Assembly: GCA_963682055.1 (NCBI GenBank)
Contig: OY821743.1
Coordinates: 27,514,702-27,578,701 of the forward strand
DNA length: 64,000 nucleotides
Reading direction: 5' to 3'
Origin: Primula veris
Taxonomy: Eukaryota; Streptophyta; Magnoliopsida; Ericales; Primulaceae
Each line of letters begins with the position of its first letter. Position 1 is the stretch's first letter. The translations under genes were made by a program, and so were the position numbers. Shown in pieces: positions 23,401 to 34,100 of this stretch. The notes beneath the pieces are model-generated. The model saw only the letters and a program-made list of their open reading frames with translations, was not told the origin of the DNA and made no database searches.

Positions 23401-26400
23401 ACATCCTAGAAGCTTCTTTGTTTATTAATATAAAATTATACATATGAATGGATTGTGAAGTACATCAAATCACTAAGAATAAAAAAATATTGCTAGTATA
23501 TTTTTAATCTGATAGACTTCCACGACCATTAAAAAAAATTGGTCTTCCATAGTTTTGAAACTTGTTAAAATGAGAATTCATTATACCTGAATTTCATGGT
23601 TGCAACTTTTAATGCTTATATTTTATTTTCTTTGCGGTTCTGTTTGACAAAATAAATTTATATACTTATAAATTACATTATAGATGTATATGTATATATA
23701 CCGTACCCGTACCCTTAATTTTCAAATGTTGTCGTATTCTCGTACCCGTAACTCGTACCGGTACTCGTGCTTCATAGCGATTTATACATGAAAGTGATAA
23801 TATCTACCAAAATGAGATAACTTACGGCATAATGAAAGGGCTGCATGTTTGCAGAATCTCCCTGATCTAGCTGAACTGCAAAACCAAATCCACCAAGTTT
23901 CCAAGCACCACTTACAGTTATAAGCACACTCTACAACATGAAACAAGCAGCACTCATATAAGTGTTGTATCAAAACGATGGACCAACAAAAAAATACAAT
24001 GATTAAGACACTAGAATCTAAGATTGGGAGAAAACCTCAGGCGCTAGTGCGCGATGAACAAGTCGGGCATTGTTGTGGAGGAAATTCAAGGACTCTGCAA
24101 GTTGAAGCAAACCATGTTTCACCTCCAACAATCCCATCTCCTGCATCAAATAAACTTGTTAAAGACGTACGGATGGAACTCAAGGTTGTGAAGAAGAAGG
24201 GGGGGAAAGGATAATTCGTACATTTGTAAAGAGAAGCATAGGGTCCGTTCGGTAACAGATTTTTTGGTCAGAAATCAGATTTTAAAAATCTGTTTTAAAA
24301 ATCCACTGAAAAGCTAGATTTTAAAAATCTGAATTTTTTAGCCTTTTCAGCCTAAAAATCTGATTTTCAGAAGCTAAAAAATTTAGCTGGCCAAACACCC
24401 ACAGATTTTTAAAATCTAAAATCCAAAAAATCTGCTAAGAAAATCTGTCGCCAAACTGACCCATAGTTCTATTCAAGTAAAATGGACATGTCTAAATGAT
24501 TTTTTCATTGGTGGGTAAGTTCCCGACATGCATCTTGATTACTAACAAAGATTCCCAAGCTATAAACCATCCTTTCTAAGAAGGATGCCTACCACTTTCA
24601 ACTGTCTATTCTCCGAGAACAAATAAATTGACATTTGTAAAAAAAAACAATAAGAGTGTAAAATGGGGGGTTATATTCATGTTTGTCAAATCATCAGGAA
24701 AGTCCCAATAAGTACAAAATAACCCCAAGTAAAACAATGGAAATAGTGTGCCGACTAGCTTGTCACAAAAAGAAAATTTATGAAACGCATCAAACCATGT
24801 AGTCCTGATTGTCACAGAAAGAAGACTTAAATGAAATAGAAAATGCCTCGATGGTATAACTGCATGAAAGAACGCATTATATTCACAAGTTGTAACCAAT
24901 TTCTTATTCAAGAAGTCAAAAAGGTACATGTAGAACATAACTTGAAGCTAGAAAAAAATGACATCAAAGAGAATCACTACATAATGTATGGGGGAAGGTT
25001 TGGTATGAAGAATGGTTTCTTTTAGACTAGCATATCTAACCAAGCAAGCTGGAAATCAGTCTCCTTCTTCATTGTACATTTGTAGTTCATTTGATAAAGG
25101 GGTATCCATAAATCTTAGCTATTCAGCTGGCTATCAGGGTTTTATTTCTTTTGCTTGGTTAAAATGTAGCTCTGCCAACCTTATTTGTTACAAGACGTCC
25201 TGTCCAGTGCATTATTTTTTCCTCTGTAGAGTTCAACTGAACTGTTCGGCACAAAAACTATCCTCGAAATCTTGGTCGTTAAAAATCCTTAATGTTTTTG
25301 AAGTGGAATATTCTCACTCCGGTTTTACATGAATCTTTCCTTCTTTTAAATTGTCCCATTTTGCTTAAGCTGTACATGCTCTACTTTTAAGGAGTATATT
25401 CCAGTGGTATATAGTATATACATCACTTACTAAAGAAATTGCACAGAAGACAATTTCCCAACCAATTAATCTTTTGTAACACACCCTCACACCTAGGTGT
25501 ATGAATAACTTTAGAGACCATCCACTGGATGAACATTTCCAGATTTTGCTACAAGCAAGAGATAATCCCCTGATTCGAATTTCTATAACCAGAGTCAAAT
25601 TCAGTGAACCAGTCCTTTCTAATTAGTAATTAACTCAAATGCAGAAAATACATATTTGGCTCAACTAACTTCTTCCAATACATTTCAATCCCCTATGAAT
25701 GTCCTTCAGTATAGCAAAACCCATAAAAGGCAAACAAGAACAGAACTTCATAGATAACAACCAATGCACCACTAATTTTTTGCCAAACACAAGTATCTGC
25801 ACAAAGATATTAATTAAAAAAACGGCGGCAAATAACCCAAAAAACGGCCCCAGCCTTATTTATGTGTACCCAAAACTAATAAGGCCAGGTCAGAATGTTC
25901 CCCTACAATATGTGAGGGAACAAACTATTGCAAATAAGTCCAATTCACTCCTACTCTATCTGATAAATACGGATTTACCAATCATCGCATGATAGTAATA
26001 TCTTTCATCAACCAAGTTGTTGCAATTTGCAAATGACACAAAGACAGATACAAGTACTCAGTTCAACCACTTCATTTCTCTAAACACTGCGGCCATTGCG
26101 AACACTTCCCATAATATGGGGTAAAGAAATAATATTTCTTAACTTCATATTTTGTATAAAGCTAATTATGTGCAACACAGAAATAAGCCAATGACTAAAA
26201 AAGAAGAAACACCATATTTATAGTTTAGTAGTAAAAGACTACATAAACTAATATATAGAGAGAGAGAGAACCTACCATTCCCTTGAGCTCCTTGGGCACA
26301 TCCGCCACATTCTCCAGATCCCCAAGAGTGTTTGCCACCGAAGCAAACAATGGCTCGGTCACCATTGCCATAGCACTCTTCCCCTCATCCAGCCCCTGCA

Positions 26401-29400
26401 CGGTGCAAATTACAATCTTCAAATGTAGATAAAAAGATTATACAACCCTGGATAAATAGTATTTATTGAGCATACTATAACTTCCAACTTTAAAAAAAAG
26501 GTGTCAAAATTATCGGGCCGGGTGTTGTACAAACTGGAATTCGAGCCAGGTCCCACTTGCCATAAGAAAAGAGACTAGGTGGAGACACTCAGGGATATAT
26601 GTAGCCCCTCCGTTTTGATAGAAAGTGACAATTTTTTTTTCAATATGTTTTTATTAAAATCTCTAGAAACTAGCGTTTTTCATCCTCCAATACTACCCAT
26701 ACTATTAAAAAATATTCATACAGAATATATGCCCCCTGAGTTACCTGGTTCCATCACAATTTAGGTCGAATTTACCAAAATTCGACCCATTTGCCATCTT
26801 TCAGCAATTCCATGCTTACTATAGTTCCACCTAAGTTATTTGATGGTAAAGTAGGAAAGTATAGTGTATCTGATACTACCTTTTTGTCTACGTTTTTGCA
26901 CCCGCTAAAGTCAGATCCTGGCTACACCTCTACTGAAATGTAGAGGGGAAAAATCCATACATAATAAATTTTATATAAAAAAGTGTCAAAATTATTGGTT
27001 CCTGTACAAAATGGAGTTCAGGTCAGATCAGATTTCGGGAAATCCGACCCATATGCCACCCCTACATGCAGTGCCGGACCCTGTATGGGAAGGGCTGAAA
27101 TTCATGCGGATTTTTTATTTATTTAGTGGGGTGTTTAAAGTCTATATCATTTAGTTTTATTACAGCACTCGAATGTATATTAAAGATCAACATCACTGGG
27201 TATATTTTATATTCGGGATACAATAATTTCAAACTTCAGAAAAAAAACGTGTCAAAATTATCGGTCTAGGTATTGTACGAATTGGAATCAGGGTCAGTCT
27301 GTTTGCCAGGAAGTAACAGGTGAAGGCATCCCCTCCCATTTTGATAAAAATCGACGTTTTTCCTATGTATTTCGATTAAATTTTCTAAAAGTTAGCATTT
27401 TAGCCATAGCCCCTTCCATCTGAGTTTCCTGGTTCGGTCACTTTTTCAGCTTGGGTCGGATATCCGTAAAATCAGATCCATTTACAATTGCTACCTGCAA
27501 GGAACGAACTCCGTGGAGAGGGCTCCATTTTTAGAAAAAAATTGACAGAAAAGTAATTTTTTCCTATAATAAAATTACTACGCTAAAGAAAAAAGATTCA
27601 TATAGAATGACTATTTGAGCGTACCACCCAGTGATACCTTAACCTAACTACTCTGGCAGTATCTTCATTTGTACCCTCCCATTTGATAAATTTTAAAGGA
27701 GAAAAAGTATTTTAATTTAAATCTTCAAATCAAAGTCGCATTACCTGGACTACATGCACCACCCCAGGATGTATCAGCCCTAACCACATCCTAAAACGCC
27801 TCCCATTTAAGGGAAGAAAGTATATCTTTGTCCTATAAAGTTGATTCAAAATCTCTAAAAAAAAAAAAGCATTTTAGCCCCTTTCCTCTCATGCTACGAA
27901 TATCAGCCCCTCCCATTTGAGTTTTCGGGTTCCATAAAGTTTTGGGTCGGGCCGGACTTTAATAAATCCAAGTAAAACTAACCCATTTGCCATTCGAGTA
28001 GGCTGAGAGGGACTACAACACCCCAATTTAACCGAAAATCAATTTCATCACATATTTTTTTAAAAATATTATAGATTTATTAACAAAACACAATAACTAA
28101 CATTGATTTCAGCTCTGCCACACCACCTACCTTGACTCCATGGCCGATCCGAGAATAATTATACACACACACACATATATATGTATATGTATTTCGATTA
28201 AAATCTATAAAAAAAATATCGTTTCCGCACCTGTACGACATGGACCACCCCAGGATGCCTCAACCTAACAAGCCTGGCAGCATCCGCCCTCACCAGATCC
28301 AAAAACGCCTCCTCGGCCGCCTTGGTAAGCCCAGCCTTAACCCTAGCCTCGGTCACCGCCCTCTTATCTAACACCCACACGCACACTGTCGCGTACTGAC
28401 TATTCACGGACGAGGCAGCACGTGCCTTGGCGGAGTAGAGCCTGCACGGCATTTGTAGAGTTTCCTTATTTTATTTTGGGAATTTTTTTTGTTGAAAACC
28501 GATTTTTTTTGAAAATAAATTCGGCTAGCATCGTAGGTTGTTGTCAACTTGGTGCACGGAATAGGAAGTGGGAAAAATGTTCTTTAGTACCTGTACTTGT
28601 AGTGTTGGCTTTTACCCATTTAGTACCCAACCTTTAAATTTTACCCATTTGGGCCCCAACCTTTAAGTTTTACCCATTTGGTCCCCAACCTATCAATTTT
28701 CATCCAATTAAGGGACTAGTGTTTAACAAAAATTGTAGTCGCGCTCTGTCACCGATCACACAGTGAGTGCAATTTCGTAACCATCCATTAAAAACAGATC
28801 TCCAAATGTGAGATATAGTAAGTGTAATTTCCTCGATTTATGTTGTCGGACCCCCTTAATTGGACCAAAATTAATAAGTTGGGGACCGAATTGGTAAAAC
28901 GTTGGTTACTAAATTGGTAAATGCCAATAGTACAGGTAACTAAACATCTTTCTTTTCCCAATAGGAAGTGGTATCTAATTTCTTTTTTTATGAAACGGGA
29001 AACAACGAAAATCTAGAATAAATTAGATGTGAAACATTTGTAGAGCTTCAACTTCCTTATATGTTAATGTATGAATTAGACAATAACTAATTTAAGGGTC
29101 CGCATCAGTTCCCTTAAAAGAATTTATCAACACTTAACAAGTAATTTAGATTTGACTTGCACACATACCAATAACTAAGAAAGTAGATGAAATATAATTG
29201 AATAATGATAAAAGTAATTTTTAAGGAAACAATAACTTCCCTTGTATATGAGGGAGATGAAGCTCACCTCTACTTTGAGGTGTTAGATACGGGAATTGAT
29301 GCAACACCTTTTTAACATGTTTCCTTACAAAAAATTGAGGAAAAGTGGTATTTAAGGTGATTTATGCTAATGCTGAACAAATTTATCAGTTTGGTAGGCG

Positions 29401-29601
29401 TAAGAGATAATATAATATAAGATTATTTTTTATATACCTCCAGACGAGGCCGGGACCTGCGGAACCGATCTGGTGGAGGAGGGCGTAGTCCTGTAGGGGC
29501 TTCGGTCCGGTAACTTCTTGGACCGTTGTGTGGACGGTTTTCTCAATTAGGGTTGCGGTTTTTGCTAGGGCTTGGGTTAAGGTCTTCATGTTCAGAGACA
29601 T
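14481..29601 (-). CDS. SCYL2: SCYL2-type pseudokinase of clathrin-mediated traffic, complete, 16 exons
   Basis: Exons: 29438-29601, 28231-28441, 26276-26395, 24036-24140, 23826-23930, 22476-22658, 21011-21137, 20265-20326, 20092-20178, 19866-19952, 18623-18736, 16614-16742, 16249-16311, 15660-15821, 15445-15563 and 14481-15336. All phases agree and give 897 codons plus stop, close to the plant SCYL2 length. It begins [20 protein letters not shown]. The kinase-like domain spans about residues 35-345. The catalytic HRD is HRA (194-196), its usual downstream Asn is Ser, and DFG is GFG (214-216), so activity is unlikely. HEAT-like helical repeats fill about 350-612. The tail has a DPF motif in DEIDPFANW, two WPPRS copies, a GRGRGRG stretch and ends in LLDLL, a clathrin-box form. 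In the family these proteins bind clathrin and adaptors at the trans-Golgi network and endosomes. Confidence 0.95.
18095..18420. repeat. 165-bp tandem duplication in SCYL2 intron 11
   Basis: The segment starting GTGGTTTGCCTTCTT at 18095 recurs from 18260 as GTGGTTTGTCTTCTT and runs to about 18420. Copies look about 90% identical by eye. It lies between the exons at 18623-18736 and 16614-16742. Confidence 0.85.
21620..21703. repeat. 24-bp tandem repeat, 3.5 copies, SCYL2 intron 6
   Basis: GGTTCTTTATGTTGCTAACA recurs at 21622, 21646, 21670 and partly at 21694, with one or two changes per copy. Confidence 0.88.
22790..23003. mobile_element. hAT-like MITE in SCYL2 intron 5
   Basis: About 214 bp. 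The left end GAGCTTGTTTGGTTCCAGC is inverse to the right end GCAGCCAACCAAGCCC. Ends of the GGGCTTGTTTGGTT kind are common in plant hAT MITEs. No 8-bp target duplication could be defined by eye. Confidence 0.6.
23061..23777. mobile_element. Inverted-end element with CTATGAAG termini in SCYL2 intron 5
   Basis: The left end CTATGAAGTATCAGTA is inverse to the right end TACTCGTGCTTCATAG. GGTAC-rich segments (GTACTGGTACGCAC, ACCGTACCCGTACCC) lie inside each end. About 717 bp and without coding capacity. This resembles a common plant dispersed repeat built from GGTACGGTAC-like motifs; the superfamily is not certain. Confidence 0.65.
24241..24462. mobile_element. MITE with GGGTCCGTTCGG-type ends in SCYL2 intron 3
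   Basis: The left end GGGTCCGTTCGGTAACAGAT mirrors the right end, which reads GGGTCAGTTTGGCGACAGAT on the other strand. The interior repeats AAAATCTG and CAGATTTT in both directions, so the whole 222 bp can fold. Flanks share only a short CATA/ATA, so the target duplication is unclear. Ends are hAT-like. Confidence 0.75.
26450..28210. repeat. Degenerate repeats filling SCYL2 intron 2
   Basis: A block containing GTCAAAATTATCGG, GGTGTTGTACAAACTGGAAT and a GGTC-rich end occurs near 26502 and 27253, with a more diverged copy near 26983. Blocks of TTTCGATTAAAATCT form with TTAGCATTTTAGCC recur near 26640, 27350, 27700, 27840 and 28190. The last copies abut SCYL2 exon 2. The intron therefore looks like an expanded, decayed tandem array. 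Confidence 0.65.
27621..27805 (-). pseudogene. Two degenerate copies of the SCYL2 exon 2 end
   Basis: Within intron 2, 27744-27805 resembles the last part of exon 2 (28231-28320). On the minus strand it encodes GVVHVVQ followed by a CAG/GTAATG donor. A more diverged copy at 27621-27665 keeps the CTGGCAG and AACCTAAC landmarks but has lost the donor. Both carry indels, and the better copy has an in-frame stop upstream, so neither should encode protein. They are tandem exon-end duplications. Confidence 0.7.
28570..28959. mobile_element. Mutator-like foldback MITE in SCYL2 intron 1
   Basis: About 390 bp with long inverted arms. The left arm starts GGGAAAAATGTTCTTTAGTA and reaches CCAATTAAGG; the right arm mirrors it and ends TTTTCCC. 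A 10-bp direct repeat AATAGGAAGT flanks it at 28560-28569 and 28960-28969. A 9-11 bp duplication fits the Mutator superfamily. Related arms occur near 34430-34680, and more distantly at 51820-52110 and 56094-56557. Confidence 0.82.
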
Positions 29602-29604
29602 GGT

Positions 29605-29606
<2 letters not shown>

Positions 29607-29640
<34 letters not shown>
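29607..29640. repeat. CT/TA microsatellite in the SCYL2 leader
   Basis: Starts six bases upstream of the SCYL2 start codon (29601). On the gene strand it reads as TA repeats and then GA repeats. It probably lies in the 5' UTR. Confidence 0.85.
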
Positions 29641-29642
<2 letters not shown>

Positions 29643-31166
29643 TATCGGTGGGATCGGCGGAGGAGAGACGTATATCTCTCTCTCCCTCTCTATAATTATA
29701 TATCTATTTTATGTATATGTGTATGTATGTATTTGTATTATCAGATCATAATGAGACGAGTCTTCGCCGAGATGGATCTGTATTTTCTTATTTTACCTCC
29801 ATTTTTGTCTCTCTCTCTCTCTTTCTGTTTCTATTTGATAAGAATAAAAAAAAAAATACTACTAGTATTAAAATAAATACAAAAAGATTTACAAAATACA
29901 AAAATCATCAAAAAAAAAAAAAAAAAAATCTGATACCAAACACAGACTAAATGATTTTTTTAGAAAGTGGATGTACAAAATGGAAATTTCTTGCAAACTA
30001 CAAAATTGAAAATTTCCCCATCTCAAAATATTATCAAACTTATGAAAAAAGGCATCGAATGCAAATAGCCACTTGAAGTTCTTGAATTACAAGTCAAAAA
30101 TAATCAGATCTATAAAATATTTCAATTAACCCCGTATCCTATTACATTATTGCAATTAACTTCCAACTTCATCTTTAAACTCATTTGTTCGTTTTATAAA
30201 ATTATTTGTTTGACACATGCAGTTTGACAATGTACACGAAGTGAGATTATAATTATTGTAAATAAGCCATGAGAAGCATAAAAAAACTATTTTAGTGAGA
30301 AAAACTATCTTAATATGTCATTCCGTAAAAAAGATTGTTTGACATGCATAGATATTAAATAAATGATTATAAATGAAAAGTCAAACCCAATATTCTAAAA
30401 AACGTCACACGGAATTTAGACAAAAGTTGGTCGCCTAGCGTTTAATCACGCATAAATCCTCTTAATCATCGCCTAATCTGTTAAACTTCGAGGCTTCCTC
30501 TAATTTCTGCCTATACAAGCCTTTTAGAACACTGGTCAAACCCAAACGAAGTATGGAAGATAAATTTAATAGTACCATTTTAAAAGACTTGCTAATTACA
30601 TGATTTTTTTTTTTATATTTGTAGTTTGTTAATGGTAAGATAACAATTATTATAAAAAAAAAGTCACCAGAAGCATAAAAAAATAATTTTAATGAGAAAA
30701 TTATTTTTATATGCCATTCACTAAAATTTATTGTTTTGGTTAAATCCAATACGATTATCCTAAATTAAGTTATTATATTAAATGCAAAACAAGCAAAACG
30801 TATCATCAAGAATAAAGTTAGAGTAATCGATACTCCATCCGTTTCTATTTAATTATCCACTACGAAACTACGTGCAATTTTGACCGGCCAAGAACTTGTA
30901 CGTATCAAAATTATCGGAATAAACTTTTTCAAAAGTTGATCATATAGTTCAAATGTTAATTTTTATGATTAGATTTTTAAAAAATTCATTTCGACAATTT
31001 TGATAAGGTTTATAACCGGGTCAAAATTGCAACTGTGATAATTACTTATGATTTATTTGAAAATGACCCATAGTTGCAAGGGTTATTAATTTATTTTCAT
31101 TTTACCCAACAAAGAAAAATAAATCTCTCTCTCTCCCTCTTCTATATATATCTCTCTTAAGTCGAA
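29641..31166. other. Divergent intergenic region between SCYL2 and the plastid membrane protein gene
   Basis: Contains both promoters. AT-rich with several homopolymer A runs (about 29840-29930), no coding seen. A CTCCATCCGTTTCTATTT motif near 30835 resembles one end of a Stowaway-type MITE, but a matching right end was not found. A CT-rich run and TATATATA lie at 31124-31150, just before the downstream gene's leader. Confidence 0.55.
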
Positions 31167-31193
31167 ATGGTGAAAGTGCAGATAATGTTGTAA
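31167..31193 (+). promoter_or_regulatory. Short upstream ORF overlapping the main start (TAATG)
   Basis: ATG at 31167 opens a frame of eight codons ending in TAA at 31191-31193. The last A of the stop is the first base of the ATG chosen for the main ORF (31193). Whether it is transcribed depends on the transcription start. If it is, translation of the main ORF would need leaky scanning or reinitiation. Confidence 0.5.
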
Positions 31194-34100
31194 TGATGAC
31201 GACGACGAATATGATTAAATCAGCAATAAATCCCCATTCAAAATTATTCAACAACAAACAATTAAATCCCAATCGAATAAGCTATAATAATACTAATATT
31301 CAATGTCCAAATAAACCCTCTTTTATTAGTCCTCTCATTTGCTACTCCCAATCGAGACAACAAAACAAGCCTCTAATCTCACACCAAATAATACAAGAAA
31401 ATGAAAATGATTATTATGAATTTAGAACCGAAGTTGGTTCTCCTTCTCCGATTATTACTACGCCGATTATACCCAGTTCTTTTTCAAATCTATTCGCTTT
31501 CTTTGCTTGCACGGTAATTAATTAATTACTTACCCCTTGCAATCATTTTCTTTTAATTTGACTAAGGTTTAAAATCCATGTATGGCAACTGATTTATTTC
31601 TTAGCTTTTTGATTAAAAATGCATGGGTGTTTGATATGTGAGCTTTTAAGAAGCTATATTTTGGGTTAAAAAGGTCAAAAGCAGAGTAGCTAGGAATTTG
31701 TGGTTTTATTTAGCTTTTTCACATTAAAATGATTATCAATGGACAATGATTAGGTAGGAATATTATGAATTTAGAACCGAAGTTGGTTCTCCTTCTCTGA
31801 TTATTACACCGATTAAACTAAACCGAGTTCTGTATCCTTTCTATTCGCCTTCTTTGCTTGCACGGTAACTAATTTTCGTATTTATATTTATGTTATGTTG
31901 AAAATGTCACTTACTTACAATTTCATATACTTGCTGCTCTTTTTTAACAATTTTGTAGCTTATTTTGTTGCGTGTTTCTCGATTAGTAACTTACATTGTT
32001 AGTTTTTTTTTTTTACAAAACTAACATGATTATGAATTTAGAACCGAAGTTGGTTCTCCTTCTCCGGTTATTACTCCGATTCAACTGACTTCTTTTTCAT
32101 TTTTATTCGCTTTCTTTGCTTGCACGGTAACTAGTTACTTACTCTCCTGTCAATTGTCGTATTTTTTTAATTAGGTAATGTTGGCAATGCCACTTACTTA
32201 CACTTTTATATATAATATACTTGCTGCTCTTTTTTGGCAATTTTGTAGCTTTTTGTATTGTTGCGTGTTTCTCGATTAGTACCTTACATTGTTAGTTTTG
32301 TCCAATTAGGAGCCTGGATTTGTGTTTGTTTTTAACATATTGAACTTTTTCATTCAATTATGGATGGAAAGCATCCATGTTATGCTAGTTTTCTTATCTG
32401 CAATCATATTTTTAATTACTATTGGTGTTTACCAATTTAGTACAATATACACCTTTAACTACACACCAAAAAAATACAAGAAAATGAAAATGAATTTAGA
32501 ACCGAAGTTGGTACTCCTTCTCCGATTATCACGCCGATTAAACCAAGTTCTGTGTCTTTTCTATTCGCCTTCTTTGCTTGCACGGTAATTAATTACTTAT
32601 CCTGCTGTAGTTTTTTTAATTAGGTAGGTTGAAAAATGCCACTTACTTACACTTTTATATTGCTGTTGCTCTTCTCTCCAAGTTATGTTAGGTCATAGGC
32701 TCATAGGTGTATCGATGATTAGTGGCACTGGCAATATGTTTTTTTTTTCTGTTAGTACCCTCGATTCGTGTTTTAGTTAGGCTATAAGTGTGTTATTTTT
32801 TTTAGTTAGGTTATGTTGAAAATGCAACTTACCTTTTTATCATTTTATATAGTTGTTGCTCTCCTCTGGAAGTAATGTTAGGTGTATACGATATAGATGA
32901 TCAGTGGCCTAGGGGGTTATTAGCAATTTTGTAGCTTGTATTGTGGTGTTTTTCTCGATTAGTACCTTACAATGTTAATTTTTCCAATTAGTACCCTGTA
33001 TTCGTGTTTCTTATAGGTTTTGAACTGTTTCATCCAATTATGGACAGAAAATCAACATAATTGGATGGAAAACCAGTGTAACACGTATATAGAAACACAA
33101 AAGATTTTCATCCATAATTGGATGAAAAAGTTCAAAATGTATAAAAACACGAATACAGGGAACAAAATAGGAAAATTGATAATAGAGGGTAGTAAATAGG
33201 AAAATTGATACGGTCTCCTTCTCCAATTACGGTTTTCGAATGGAGTTCTTTCTCGTTTCTCTTCGCCTTCTTTGCTTGCATGGTAACTAATTAATTACCC
33301 CGCTATCATTTTTTTAATTATGGTATGTTGAAAATGCCACTTACTTCCACTTTTATATAGTTGTTACACTTTTATATTTTTACCGTGTATATGACAACAA
33401 TGATCAGTGGCCGAAATAGGACTTTTTAGCAATTTTGTAGGTTGTATTGTTGCGTGTTTCTCGATTAGTACCTTACATTGTTAGTTTTTACAATTAGTAC
33501 CCTCGGTTCATGTTTTTAAATTTTTTTTAGCTTACTTACACTCTTATATAGTATTATTAGAAAGGCCCAAAAAATATCATATTCATAAAGCAGAAACATA
33601 AACGCGCCCTATAAATAAATCCTATAAATTCAAATTATAAAAATAGTGCATTTCCTTATTCTTGTTTGTTGTTTGTAATTCGTAGGTCAGTGCATTGAAA
33701 AAAACATTCTTAGAAACTCACTAACAAGGATTTTTTAGAGTCTAAAAAAAAAATTCCAATGGATCCAACGAAATAGATGAAATGCATGTTTGGCATCTGA
33801 TTTTTTTCTTCGCCTTTTTAGCTTTTTGATTAAAAAAATTCATGGGTGTTTGGTATGTCAACTTTTTTAGCTTCTAAAAAGCCATCTTATGGGTTAAAAC
33901 GCTCAAAAGCGGAGAAGCTAGGAATTTGTGGGTTTTTTTTAGCCTTCTACATTAAAATGATTATCAATGATTAGGTAGGAATTTGTGAATTTGTGGGGAA
34001 GAAAAAAGAAAAATATGAAAATGATTATGAATTTACAACCGAAGTTGGTTCTACTTCTCCGATTATTACGCCACCCAAACCGAGTTCTTTCTCCTTTTAT

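Noticed and set aside
24599..25992. ORFs of about 77-110 codons in SCYL2 intron 3
   Set aside because: No conserved motif, wrong composition for coding, and located in an intron between two well-supported in-phase exons.
30825..31075. Possible Stowaway MITE starting CTCCATCCGTTTCT
   Set aside because: Only one end resembles the family. No inverted right end and no TA target duplication were found.
32322..32588. 88-codon ORF in intron 1 of the plastid membrane protein gene
   Set aside because: It runs out of frame through one exon-end copy (32461-32584). The frame that matches the real exon has no in-frame start codon upstream.
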